Source: Chryseobacterium sp. c4a
GTDB taxonomy: Bacteria; Bacteroidota; Bacteroidia; Flavobacteriales; Weeksellaceae
DNA length: 64,000 bases
Direction of reading: 5' to 3'
Assembly (NCBI RefSeq): GCF_009900745.1
Contig: NZ_WXVU01000021.1
Span: 43,023-107,022 of the forward strand
Under the pieces are notes generated by a model that did not search any database, was not told where the DNA came from, and saw only the letters and a list, made by a program, of their open reading frames with translations. The stretch's first letter is position 1; the number at the start of each line of letters is the position of its first letter. This document shows, piece by piece, positions 45,432 through 52,427 of the stretch. The position numbers were made by a program, and so were the translations under genes.

Positions 45432-46634
45432 ATGGAAAATGATTTAATAATGACTGAAAATCAAAAAAGAATTTGTAGTGAAACTCTTGAAAAATTAAAA
45501 ATTCTTTGTGCAGAAAATAACCATTTCTACACCCCTATTGATGTGTATTATAAACCGTCTGGAAAAAGTTTGAAAAAAGTAGTTTTGCTTAAGTGTAATG
45601 AACATGATTGCAAACCCTTTGAGCAAGACGTTCAAGATGTTGAAATATTTAGAAGGTCTAAAAAATGTCCTCCATGTCTTTCAATAATTCAAAGCGGGAA
45701 CAACCGTATTCCTCTTCCAGAACTAAACACTAGAATAAAAAATTCTAAAAATTCTGTTATCAGGGATAAGCAAATTGTAATCAGATATGAAGGTCATCTT
45801 CATAATGACAAAAACAGTATGGTTCTGGTGAAATGTAATTTGTTTGGTCATCATAAAAAGCCTTATCTACAGACAGCTGTTTCAATAGGAAAAAATAATA
45901 TTTGTCCGGATTGCGCTAAAACGAGGGAGTACAAAAAGAAATTTGGAGAAAATCTTGTTGAAAAAATAAATAATATTTTAATAGAAAAGAACAGCTCTTT
46001 TTCATTCTTCGGTTCCATAGATCGAAATAATAAAAGTATTATTTTCTATGAATTGATTTGTAAAAATTGTGGTTGTTCCGAATGGGAAAGGGAAAAGTAC
46101 GTTTCATCAGTAAAGTGTAAAGTTTGTCATCCAAATGATACGATTGGTGAAAGTAGAGTCATAAAATATTTAAACTTTCTAAAATTGACTTTTAAAAAGC
46201 AAAAAAAATTCCCTGGAATGAAAAATGAAAAGGAACTAAAATGTGATTTTTTTATCCCAAAACTGAATTTAATAATTGAGTTTGACGGACATCAGCATTA
46301 TTATCCGGTTGATTATTTTAAAGGGTTTAAAAGCTTTAAAAAAACAATAAAATGTGATTGGATTAAGAATAGATATGCGTTGAAGAATAGAATAAATATC
46401 TTGAGAATTCCTTTTAAAGAATATGATAATATAGAAATTTTAATAGATAATGCTATTGCCAAAATCAATAATCAAGAGCAATCATTTAAAAACTATTATA
46501 ATTTTTTAAATGTTTACAGAATAAACTACATTTCTCTAATTGCAAATAAGAGAATGAGGTTAAAGAAAATATTACTCGAAAATAAAAGAAAACCGTATTT
46601 TTTATCCGATCTGGATAAAAAGAGATATCAATAA
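45432..46634 (+). CDS. Zinc-ribbon protein with Vsr/PD-(D/E)XK-like nuclease domain
   Basis: 400 residues. Three or four CxxC pairs ('KKCPPCLS', 'NICPDCAK', 'LICKNCGCSEWE', 'VKCKVCHP', about 75-235) suggest zinc ribbons. The C-terminal part has a restriction-like order: 'IGESRVIKYLNFL' (Glu), 'KCDFFIPKLNLIIEFDGHQHYY' (Asp, Glu-x-Asp), then 'IKNRYALKNRINILRIPF'. Vsr-like and homing-type nucleases share this pattern. It is element cargo; anti-phage or mobility function is possible. Confidence 0.68.
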   Translation: MENDLIMTENQKRICSETLEKLKILCAENNHFYTPIDVYYKPSGKSLKKVVLLKCNEHDCKPFEQDVQDVEIFRRSKKCPPCLSIIQSGNNRIPLPELNTRIKNSKNSVIRDKQIVIRYEGHLHNDKNSMVLVKCNLFGHHKKPYLQTAVSIGKNNICPDCAKTREYKKKFGENLVEKINNILIEKNSSFSFFGSIDRNNKSIIFYELICKNCGCSEWEREKYVSSVKCKVCHPNDTIGESRVIKYLNFLKLTFKKQKKFPGMKNEKELKCDFFIPKLNLIIEFDGHQHYYPVDYFKGFKSFKKTIKCDWIKNRYALKNRINILRIPFKEYDNIEILIDNAIAKINNQEQSFKNYYNFLNVYRINYISLIANKRMRLKKILLENKRKPYFLSDLDKKRYQ

Positions 46635-46806
46635 GAAAATTAAGTCAACAAAGCTTGATGCTCAGCTTTTCTGAAGCTACTAACTAAATCAAACAATTTT
46701 TACGACAGCTGTGTTATAGCAAAAAAATTTTGGAGCCTATCCAGAACAGGGATTTCCATATCTAAAAAAACAAAACTTAAACAATATTAATTTAAAATTT
46801 AAAAAA
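46635..46806. other. Short intergenic region
   Basis: Nothing recognised except the AT-rich leader of the next gene. Confidence 0.3.
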
Positions 46807-47565
46807 ATGAAAAACAAAATCAATTTATTAATTACCAGTGTATTACTATTTTGCTCTAATATGCTTTACTGCAATTCAATTAATCAGAAAATTACTGATC
46901 AAAATTTCAAAATGTTCTTTTCTTGCGGATCAGAAAATTTTGAAAATATTCCTGTAAGCTCCAGTTCTTTTGAAACAAATATCTGGGTAAATAATAATAT
47001 TACATGGACGGCCTCAGACTCCAGAACCGATCAAACAATTAATAGCAAAGCTATTGTTATCAGAAATGGAAGTCTTACGAGTTCTATTATTACAGGAGGA
47101 ATTAAAAGTCTTACTGTCACTACACAATTAAAATTTGTAGGAAATCCGGGGAACCTTGTTCTGGAAATTAATGATGCCCAGGTTGGAACAATACCTTTTA
47201 ATTCCGGAGTTTTGACAACAACACTTGATAATATAAATATCGCAGGAAATATCATTATTAAGCTTGTAAATCCTAATACTGGGCAAAGAGTGGCTATTGA
47301 TGATCTTTCCTGGTCATGCTATTCAAATTTGGGAATTAGTGAAATTAATAAGGTGGCTCAGCTTTCAATTTATCCTAATCCAATTAAAAACGGTGAATAT
47401 CTGTATCTTAATAGAAAGGTAAATGAAGTTCTTATTTATAATAGTGAAGGGAGACTGATTAAGAAATCAAACTTAAGAAGCAATTCAATATTAATAGATA
47501 ATCTACTGAGGGGTATGTATTTTCTTAAAACAGAAAATACAACATATAAATTTATAGTTAATTAA
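46807..47565 (+). CDS. Secreted protein with type IX secretion C-terminal sorting domain
   Basis: 252 residues. Signal peptide 'MKNKINLLITSVLLFCSNMLY'-type at 1-22, a beta-sandwich middle (about 45-170, with 'VAIDDLSWSCYS'), and a C-terminal T9SS type-A sorting domain (about 185-252: 'LSIYPNPIKNGEYLYL', 'LIYNSEGRLIKKSNL', ending 'YKFIVN'). It should be exported to the surface or medium. Its function is unknown. A terminator follows. Carrying a T9SS substrate on a mobilizable element is uncommon. Confidence 0.85.
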   Translation: MKNKINLLITSVLLFCSNMLYCNSINQKITDQNFKMFFSCGSENFENIPVSSSSFETNIWVNNNITWTASDSRTDQTINSKAIVIRNGSLTSSIITGGIKSLTVTTQLKFVGNPGNLVLEINDAQVGTIPFNSGVLTTTLDNINIAGNIIIKLVNPNTGQRVAIDDLSWSCYSNLGISEINKVAQLSIYPNPIKNGEYLYLNRKVNEVLIYNSEGRLIKKSNLRSNSILIDNLLRGMYFLKTENTTYKFIVN

Positions 47566-47591
47566 TTTGAATTGTAATCTTTAAGACAAAA

Positions 47592-47624
47592 AAATCCATC
47601 TCTAAAATTATTGAGATGGATTTT
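47592..47624 (+). terminator. Terminator after T9SS cargo gene
   Basis: AAATCCATCTC / GAGATGGATTT stem followed by Ts. Confidence 0.85.
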
Positions 47625-47656
47625 TATAAGTTTATTTTTAACTTAAAAAGAAAAAA

Positions 47657-47701
47657 CTGTTCAGATTTTAGAAATCCTACCGTTAAGCTGTTCAGATTTT
47701 A
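47657..47701. repeat. Pair of 14-bp direct repeats (CTGTTCAGATTTTA)
   Basis: Two identical copies at 47657-47670 and 47688-47701, 31 bases apart (about three helical turns), upstream of the 86-residue gene. Possible operator. Confidence 0.6.
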
Positions 47702-47759
47702 TTTATCCTGTTTTTTCGTTGTTAAAAGTAAGCATATTTTTTTAAGAAAATAAATATAA

Positions 47760-48020
47760 ATGGAAAATATAATTTTTTGGCGTTATCAAATTATCAATAT
47801 AGGAACAAGGGAAACTCCTTTTTATGGAGTGCATGAAGTTTATTTCAACGAAAAAACTGGAAAAACTATTTCGTGGACAGAAGATCCGGTTGCTTTAGAT
47901 AATTATGGGAATCCAGAAGAATTAAAAAATGATCTAGAAAAGATTTTATCAGATATTAAAAAACAACCAGTTTTATTGGAATCCGAACTTGAACAGGATT
48001 TGGAAAAAGATAATATATAA
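47760..48020 (+). CDS. Small hypothetical protein (86 aa)
   Basis: Contains 'FYGVHEVYFNEKTGKTISWTE' and an acidic C-terminus. Looks like a beta-hairpin plus helix. No family recognised. It has a possible operator of two direct repeats upstream and lies between the T9SS cargo and the minus-strand defence block. Confidence 0.55.
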   Translation: MENIIFWRYQIINIGTRETPFYGVHEVYFNEKTGKTISWTEDPVALDNYGNPEELKNDLEKILSDIKKQPVLLESELEQDLEKDNI

Positions 48021-48050
48021 ACTTTGTCTAGGGTGGTATTTCAATTACTT

Positions 48051-48123
48051 AATTAGTCAGTACTTAATCTATTTTAAAGTTATTCAATTTGATTATAACT
48101 GTCAGATTAAGTATTGACTAATT
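48051..48123. repeat. 20-bp inverted repeat with 33-bp spacer
   Basis: Arms 48051-48070 and 48104-48123 pair at 19 of 20 positions. It is located between convergent genes, so it may end transcription in both directions, although no T-run follows. Confidence 0.65.
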
Positions 48124-48150
48124 CAATTAATTAAAGGTTAAAATTTTCAA

Positions 48151-48771
48151 TTACAAAGTCGTTGATTCAACTGCAAGAACGTTTGTTACAAATCTTTTTC
48201 CTCTATTACGAGTATTAATCAAGTTTGCAAAATATTGCATAACTAGAAATAGGATGTAATAATATTTATATACAGGCTGAATAAAAAAAAGTGCTAAAGC
48301 TCCCATACAAAACATTAGCAAAAAACTTAATGATGTCAGATCTCTTGCTAATAAGAAAGCTCGATGGCTATCTACTACTAATGTGTTAGTAGAATTTTTT
48401 CTATAAATTTTATACCAAAGTTTATTTTGTTCTGATGGTTTTTTTGGTAAGTATCCAAATGTATTCTTTAGTTGCCTTGCATCAATTCTTGAATCTTTTT
48501 TACTTAATTCTGAAAATGCTACTGAACCAGGTAAAGGATCTTGTAGTTTCCAAAAAATTATAATTGCTTTTTGATGACTAGATAATAGTCCATTTAGTAG
48601 AAATAATATAATAGGAGCAATACTTGCTCCTAATGTTTTTGTCCATAATAAAACATCAAATTTTTCAAGAAACTTTGGAAAAATTAAAGTTAGAATAATT
48701 ATAATGTTTGCTGCTAAAAACACCCACAATAATGTTGTGTTTTTACTTTTTAAATTAACTTCATTTTGCAT
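48151..48771 (-). CDS. Four-TM membrane protein in ubiquitin-like operon
   Basis: 206 residues from ATG 48771, one base after the stop of the E2-E1-JAB gene. Four hydrophobic segments: about 12-32 and 42-64, then after a 75-residue soluble loop ('SKKDSRIDARQLKNTFGYLP') about 145-165 and 170-190. The arrangement resembles membrane effectors of defence systems (SLATT-like), which depolarise or perforate the inner membrane; this is inference. Third gene of the operon. Confidence 0.72.
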   Translation of the reverse strand: MQNEVNLKSKNTTLLWVFLAANIIIILTLIFPKFLEKFDVLLWTKTLGASIAPIILFLLNGLLSSHQKAIIIFWKLQDPLPGSVAFSELSKKDSRIDARQLKNTFGYLPKKPSEQNKLWYKIYRKNSTNTLVVDSHRAFLLARDLTSLSFLLMFCMGALALFFIQPVYKYYYILFLVMQYFANLINTRNRGKRFVTNVLAVESTTL

Positions 48772-48772
48772 A

Positions 48773-51037
48773 TTAAAAAATATATGGGTAAAAGCCATTT
48801 GGAGTAATTATCGATAGAAACACTGGTAATGGTGTTCTTAATGATTCTAGCTCTGTCTTGTGCTCCCCGACACGTTGCATATCGGTTGAACTAAGACAAT
48901 CAGGACCTTCAGGATGTGAATGCCACTCTCCAATGTATCCGATTTGACCACCTGTTTTTTTGTTAATTAGATCAATTTCATTTGATAAATCCTTAAATCC
49001 TCTAAGGAAAATTGAAGAATTTCCTTTGCTGTCAGACGGTGCCTCAAGTAGATCTGTTACATAAATAGTTTTTGTTTTATGATTGCATTGCCCTAGAAAA
49101 ACACCTCCGGTTTCGCTTTTTCCTGCTTTTTCTGCTTGCTTTTTAACATGATCAAGAATTTCATTTTTAAATCTAATCTCCCAATCACTATTCACTGCAG
49201 AATAAACATCAAAGGGTTTAACGTTCATCATTTCTGTCTCGATTGTGTAATGATTGTCATCTGTAATTCTATGAATGTAGATCTTTCCTTCTTCAGTGTA
49301 TGAGGTGATTTCTCTTTTTAATAATCCTGTAAAGTAGGCTCCGTGAGATGACACTTTTTCATCTGATAATACGGTCGTCTCGGAATTACATCCTATTCCA
49401 ACTCTCACTAATAAATTATTGGAATTTTCGAATTGTTCTCTACTGAGCCATTCAGAAATTTTAGGTATATCATTAGCGCTAGAGTATAGATAAGCTTGAA
49501 GATCATCAATTCTTGGGTTTCTATTTACTCCCTCTTTGTATAATAAACCTAAATTTCCATGATCTGTAATTGATGCACTTGCAATTTTACAGGATGAAGG
49601 ACTTCGTAATACTGAAAGTTTATTAAAAAATGCTTCAGAAGCAGTAAAATCAAAAACCCAGTCATATGACTTAAATGTTTCTTCTTCATATATAAGTCCA
49701 TCCTTAAATGATGTGGAAGATAATGTGTCCACTGATTTACCTGGATATAAATCTACTATTTTCTGTTGTAAAGCTTCAGCTTTGTTTTCACCTATACTAT
49801 CAGCAAAAAGTGCGTGTCTTACAACATTGTGTGAGGAAAACTCATCAGGGTCTAATAACGTCAGGTTTGTAACTCCATTTCTAGCGAGATGCATTACAAT
49901 CTTAGATCCTAGAGCACCACAGCCAAAGACAACACCTCTTTTTAGTATGTTTGTATAATTTGAGATCTTTTCGGCTTGCGCCGTTGACAAAGATTGATTA
50001 TGTGAAAGTATATTTATTGGAAAATTACCTGCAATTTTGCCATCTACGATATGGTCTTTGGTTAGATTAAATTCAAAGTTCATCAATTCAAAAACACTAG
50101 AATAACCAATCAAAGGTTTTGGACGTCTTATGCCTACAATTACCGGAAATGAAATCATCTTACACTCAGCAATTATTTTTTCTAAATCTTCATAATTAAT
50201 TTTAAAGCTTTCACAAAACAATTTAAAATCTTCCCAGTTTCTTGGAAGATTTATCTCATACTTTTCATTAATAACTTTATCGTCATTCCATATTATGAAT
50301 GCTAAGCGTAATTCACGTTTCGTAAGATCTTCTTTATTTTTTTCTTGATGTTCTTCAATCTCTTTTGCTAATGAAATAAAATTCGCAGGAGTTACTTTTT
50401 TAGTGAATTTGTACGCTCGTCTTTCCTTGTGGTTTATCTGTTCAAACTGAACAATAGAAAACTGCTGTGTAATTGGAAAAGGGTTGTTTTCTATAATGGA
50501 GTTTACGATAAAATTGTAGTCATATAATATTGTACTATAATATCCCTCAAGCCTCATTGGTTCAAATTGATTTCCATCTTCAGTCAATTCTCCGACTGCA
50601 GCTGCTCTAAACCAGTTACTAATGCGAATTATTACATCATTAATTCTTTTATTTGAATACCATTCATTAGCGTTTTCTCGAACATAACAAATTGCTGGTG
50701 GTCGGTTATTGCTTGCAATATATAAATGAGCTAAACTATTCTTTGGAAAATCATGCCTATCTGTATAAATATTGGGGCTTTTTTCTGGATATGTCAAAAT
50801 ATCGAAAACAAGTAAGATGGGTTCGATCTGTCTAATATCGATGTTTTCATGTGTTCCTAAGCTAGGTAGATCAACATTAATTTCAAAAGGAATGGCAATT
50901 CTTTGATTTCCCCATTCTAAAATATCAAGATTTCTTCCTGCTAAACGTTCCAGCGAAGCTAGAGAATCCTTTAAATAAGGATTCTCTATTTCTCCGGAAT
51001 ATTTTTGCAGAGTGCTGCTATATGTCATGACTTCCAT
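48773..51037 (-). CDS. E2-E1-JAB fusion protein (bacterial ubiquitin-like conjugation/deconjugation)
   Basis: 754 residues combining three ubiquitin-pathway folds. About 1-190 is E2-like ('HLYIASNNRPPAICYVREN' with Cys near 117, then 'ISNWFRAAA'). About 365-620 is E1/ThiF: 'VVFGCGALGSKI' (nucleotide loop near 375), 'LLDPDEF', 'NVVRHALF', 'GENKAEAL'. About 635-754 is a JAB peptidase with 'ETGGVFLG' and 'HSHPEGPDCLSSTD' (JAMM metal site near 702, complete). It overlaps the MBL gene by 20 bp. No separate ubiquitin-like gene is seen. Triple fusions with an MBL neighbour are known from comparative genomics; function not established. Confidence 0.85.
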   Translation of the reverse strand: MEVMTYSSTLQKYSGEIENPYLKDSLASLERLAGRNLDILEWGNQRIAIPFEINVDLPSLGTHENIDIRQIEPILLVFDILTYPEKSPNIYTDRHDFPKNSLAHLYIASNNRPPAICYVRENANEWYSNKRINDVIIRISNWFRAAAVGELTEDGNQFEPMRLEGYYSTILYDYNFIVNSIIENNPFPITQQFSIVQFEQINHKERRAYKFTKKVTPANFISLAKEIEEHQEKNKEDLTKRELRLAFIIWNDDKVINEKYEINLPRNWEDFKLFCESFKINYEDLEKIIAECKMISFPVIVGIRRPKPLIGYSSVFELMNFEFNLTKDHIVDGKIAGNFPINILSHNQSLSTAQAEKISNYTNILKRGVVFGCGALGSKIVMHLARNGVTNLTLLDPDEFSSHNVVRHALFADSIGENKAEALQQKIVDLYPGKSVDTLSSTSFKDGLIYEEETFKSYDWVFDFTASEAFFNKLSVLRSPSSCKIASASITDHGNLGLLYKEGVNRNPRIDDLQAYLYSSANDIPKISEWLSREQFENSNNLLVRVGIGCNSETTVLSDEKVSSHGAYFTGLLKREITSYTEEGKIYIHRITDDNHYTIETEMMNVKPFDVYSAVNSDWEIRFKNEILDHVKKQAEKAGKSETGGVFLGQCNHKTKTIYVTDLLEAPSDSKGNSSIFLRGFKDLSNEIDLINKKTGGQIGYIGEWHSHPEGPDCLSSTDMQRVGEHKTELESLRTPLPVFLSIITPNGFYPYIF

Positions 51038-52178
51038 ATTTAGATGTAGTATTTACAATTCCTAATGCTGCAGTTCCAGCAGCTTTTGCTGTGCCTTCTC
51101 CTTGCTTAGGCTTAACTACTCCTAGCGATGTTACTTCAAAAACGATAGGTTGAGGAACTTTATTAATAAGTTCGTATGTAGAAGTGTTTAAAAAATTAGA
51201 AGAGCCCACTTTTTTAACAAATTCACTTTTTGCTTCATAGTGAGGTGGATTATCGTCATCATCCAATATTTTTTTACTGGATGCGATAACTTTTGCATTA
51301 CTTCTTCTGTAATCCAACGCTTCTAAAGAAGTTTTTTTAGGAGTTGGATTTTCGTTTTGAGGACGATCATTAAAAAATGACCAAGAGCAATGGTGTGGCG
51401 AAAGAAATAAATCCCATTCCAAGGCCTTACTATTATTATGTTTCTTGGTTTTGTCCAAGATAATATCCCATGATGTATGATCGGAGTCTCCTCCAAACAT
51501 TGCTAATGTTGAAAAGTCTTGTTGATATTCATTGTTTTTAAATCTTGCCTGAAAAACAATGCTTGTGGAATTCTTTTTGTCATCCCCTTCTGATTCCAAG
51601 TGTTCTTTAAAAGGTGCATGAATAAAAACAGAAAATAATTTCTGGTCTTTATCATTGAAGCGAGAAACGACCGTTCCGGGAGTCGATCTTAGGTGATTTA
51701 AGTCCTGATAATCCTTGTTTCCATCATAACCAATGATTCTGATTCTGTTACCGGGCTTATCTTTCTGTGAAGAGCCTTTTCTGTGAAGTTCTAATCTTCT
51801 CTCTGCTTCTTTTTGATATGCATCTTCATCTTCATTAGAATGTTCTTCTGCAATCATTGGTGAAAACCACATTGCATCAACACGAATTAAATTATTCTTT
51901 TTATCTTCATCTGAATAATCTCTTGGGTCTCCCTGGTAAAAATGGGTTTTAAATCCTCTGCAATGATCCTGGTCTCCATGAGTTAATATAAAAACATCAA
52001 CAAATGGAATTCCATTGTCTTTTTGAAGATTTTTTAAAAGATCTTTCTTTACATCAAAGATGTCGTCTACACAGTTTCTGATATTACAATCTACAATAAT
52101 AGTTGTTTTGTCTTCAAGAGTGATTAATGAATTATCACCGTTTCCTACGGGATAGTATTTTATTGTTGCGTTCTGCAT
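51018..52178 (-). CDS. MBL-fold metallo-hydrolase (ComEC/Rec2-like) linked to E2-E1-JAB
   Basis: 386 residues. Metallo-beta-lactamase fold with 'VDVFILTHGDQDHCRGF' (HxxxDH), 'LAMFGGDSDHTSWD' and 'LFLSPHHCSW' as metal-binding loops. The N-terminus 'KYYPVGNGDNSLITLEDKTTIIVDC' is typical of ComEC-type MBLs. First gene of a three-gene operon; its end overlaps the E2-E1-JAB start by 20 bp, so translation is coupled. The C-terminal 30 residues are Gly/Ala/Thr-rich and flexible. Could act on nucleotides or nucleic acid, or be a conjugation target; unproven. Confidence 0.85.
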   Translation of the reverse strand: MQNATIKYYPVGNGDNSLITLEDKTTIIVDCNIRNCVDDIFDVKKDLLKNLQKDNGIPFVDVFILTHGDQDHCRGFKTHFYQGDPRDYSDEDKKNNLIRVDAMWFSPMIAEEHSNEDEDAYQKEAERRLELHRKGSSQKDKPGNRIRIIGYDGNKDYQDLNHLRSTPGTVVSRFNDKDQKLFSVFIHAPFKEHLESEGDDKKNSTSIVFQARFKNNEYQQDFSTLAMFGGDSDHTSWDIILDKTKKHNNSKALEWDLFLSPHHCSWSFFNDRPQNENPTPKKTSLEALDYRRSNAKVIASSKKILDDDDNPPHYEAKSEFVKKVGSSNFLNTSTYELINKVPQPIVFEVTSLGVVKPKQGEGTAKAAGTAALGIVNTTSKYGSHDI

Positions 52179-52239
52179 AAAAATTGTTTTAAACTTATAT
52201 TAATAATTAATTCCAAAAAGTTCTGCTAGAAATATTAGT

Positions 52240-52255
52240 AGTGGCAGAATCCACT
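52240..52255. promoter_or_regulatory. Small inverted repeat upstream of MBL gene
   Basis: AGTGG-CAGAAT-CCACT, about 62 bases upstream of the MBL start. Candidate operator; weak evidence. Confidence 0.3.
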
Positions 52256-52278
52256 TCTTAAAGAAATTATTACAAATG

Positions 52279-52307
52279 TTGTTTAAACACAATTTTTATT
52301 ATATTTG
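52279..52307 (+). promoter_or_regulatory. Strong plus-strand promoter (TTG - N18 - TATATTTG)
   Basis: TTG at 52279-52281 and exact -7 box TATATTTG at 52300-52307, near-ideal spacing. No ORF begins behind it; the transcript would start near 52314 and end at the hairpin near 52400. Confidence 0.65.
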
Positions 52308-52313
52308 TGCGTT

Positions 52314-52405
52314 ATAAAATAACAAATCTAAAATTTCTCTAAGGTATCTTAACTCGGAGAGATTAACAAAAGTTCAAGGAGGGTGAGAATTTCTTGGACT
52401 TTTTA
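52314..52405 (+). ncRNA. Candidate small RNA of the defence block
   Basis: A 90-base segment with a good promoter in front, no ATG in any plus-strand frame, and a rho-independent terminator at its end (AAGTTCAAG 52370-52378, CTTGGACTT 52393-52401, T-run). A second weaker hairpin (TCTCT...AGAGA) lies at its 5' half. It lies between the STAND-like ATPase and the MBL operon, transcribed opposite to both. Could be a regulatory or effector-associated RNA. Confidence 0.5.
52370..52404. terminator. Bidirectional terminator: STAND-like gene (-) and small RNA (+)
   Basis: AAGTTCAAG / CTTGGACTT stem (one G.T pair) with Ts on the plus strand and an A-run on the other side, so it can stop both the ATPase gene and the small RNA. 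Confidence 0.7.
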
Positions 52406-52427
52406 TTTTCTAATATTCTATATCATT

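Noticed and set aside
48773..52178. Type II CBASS
   Set aside because: No cGAS/DncV-like nucleotidyltransferase gene is present next to the E2-E1-JAB protein.
52370..52404. The hairpin as only the terminator of the STAND-like gene
   Set aside because: It works on both strands and there is a near-consensus promoter pointing at it from the other side, so an RNA gene is kept as a candidate.
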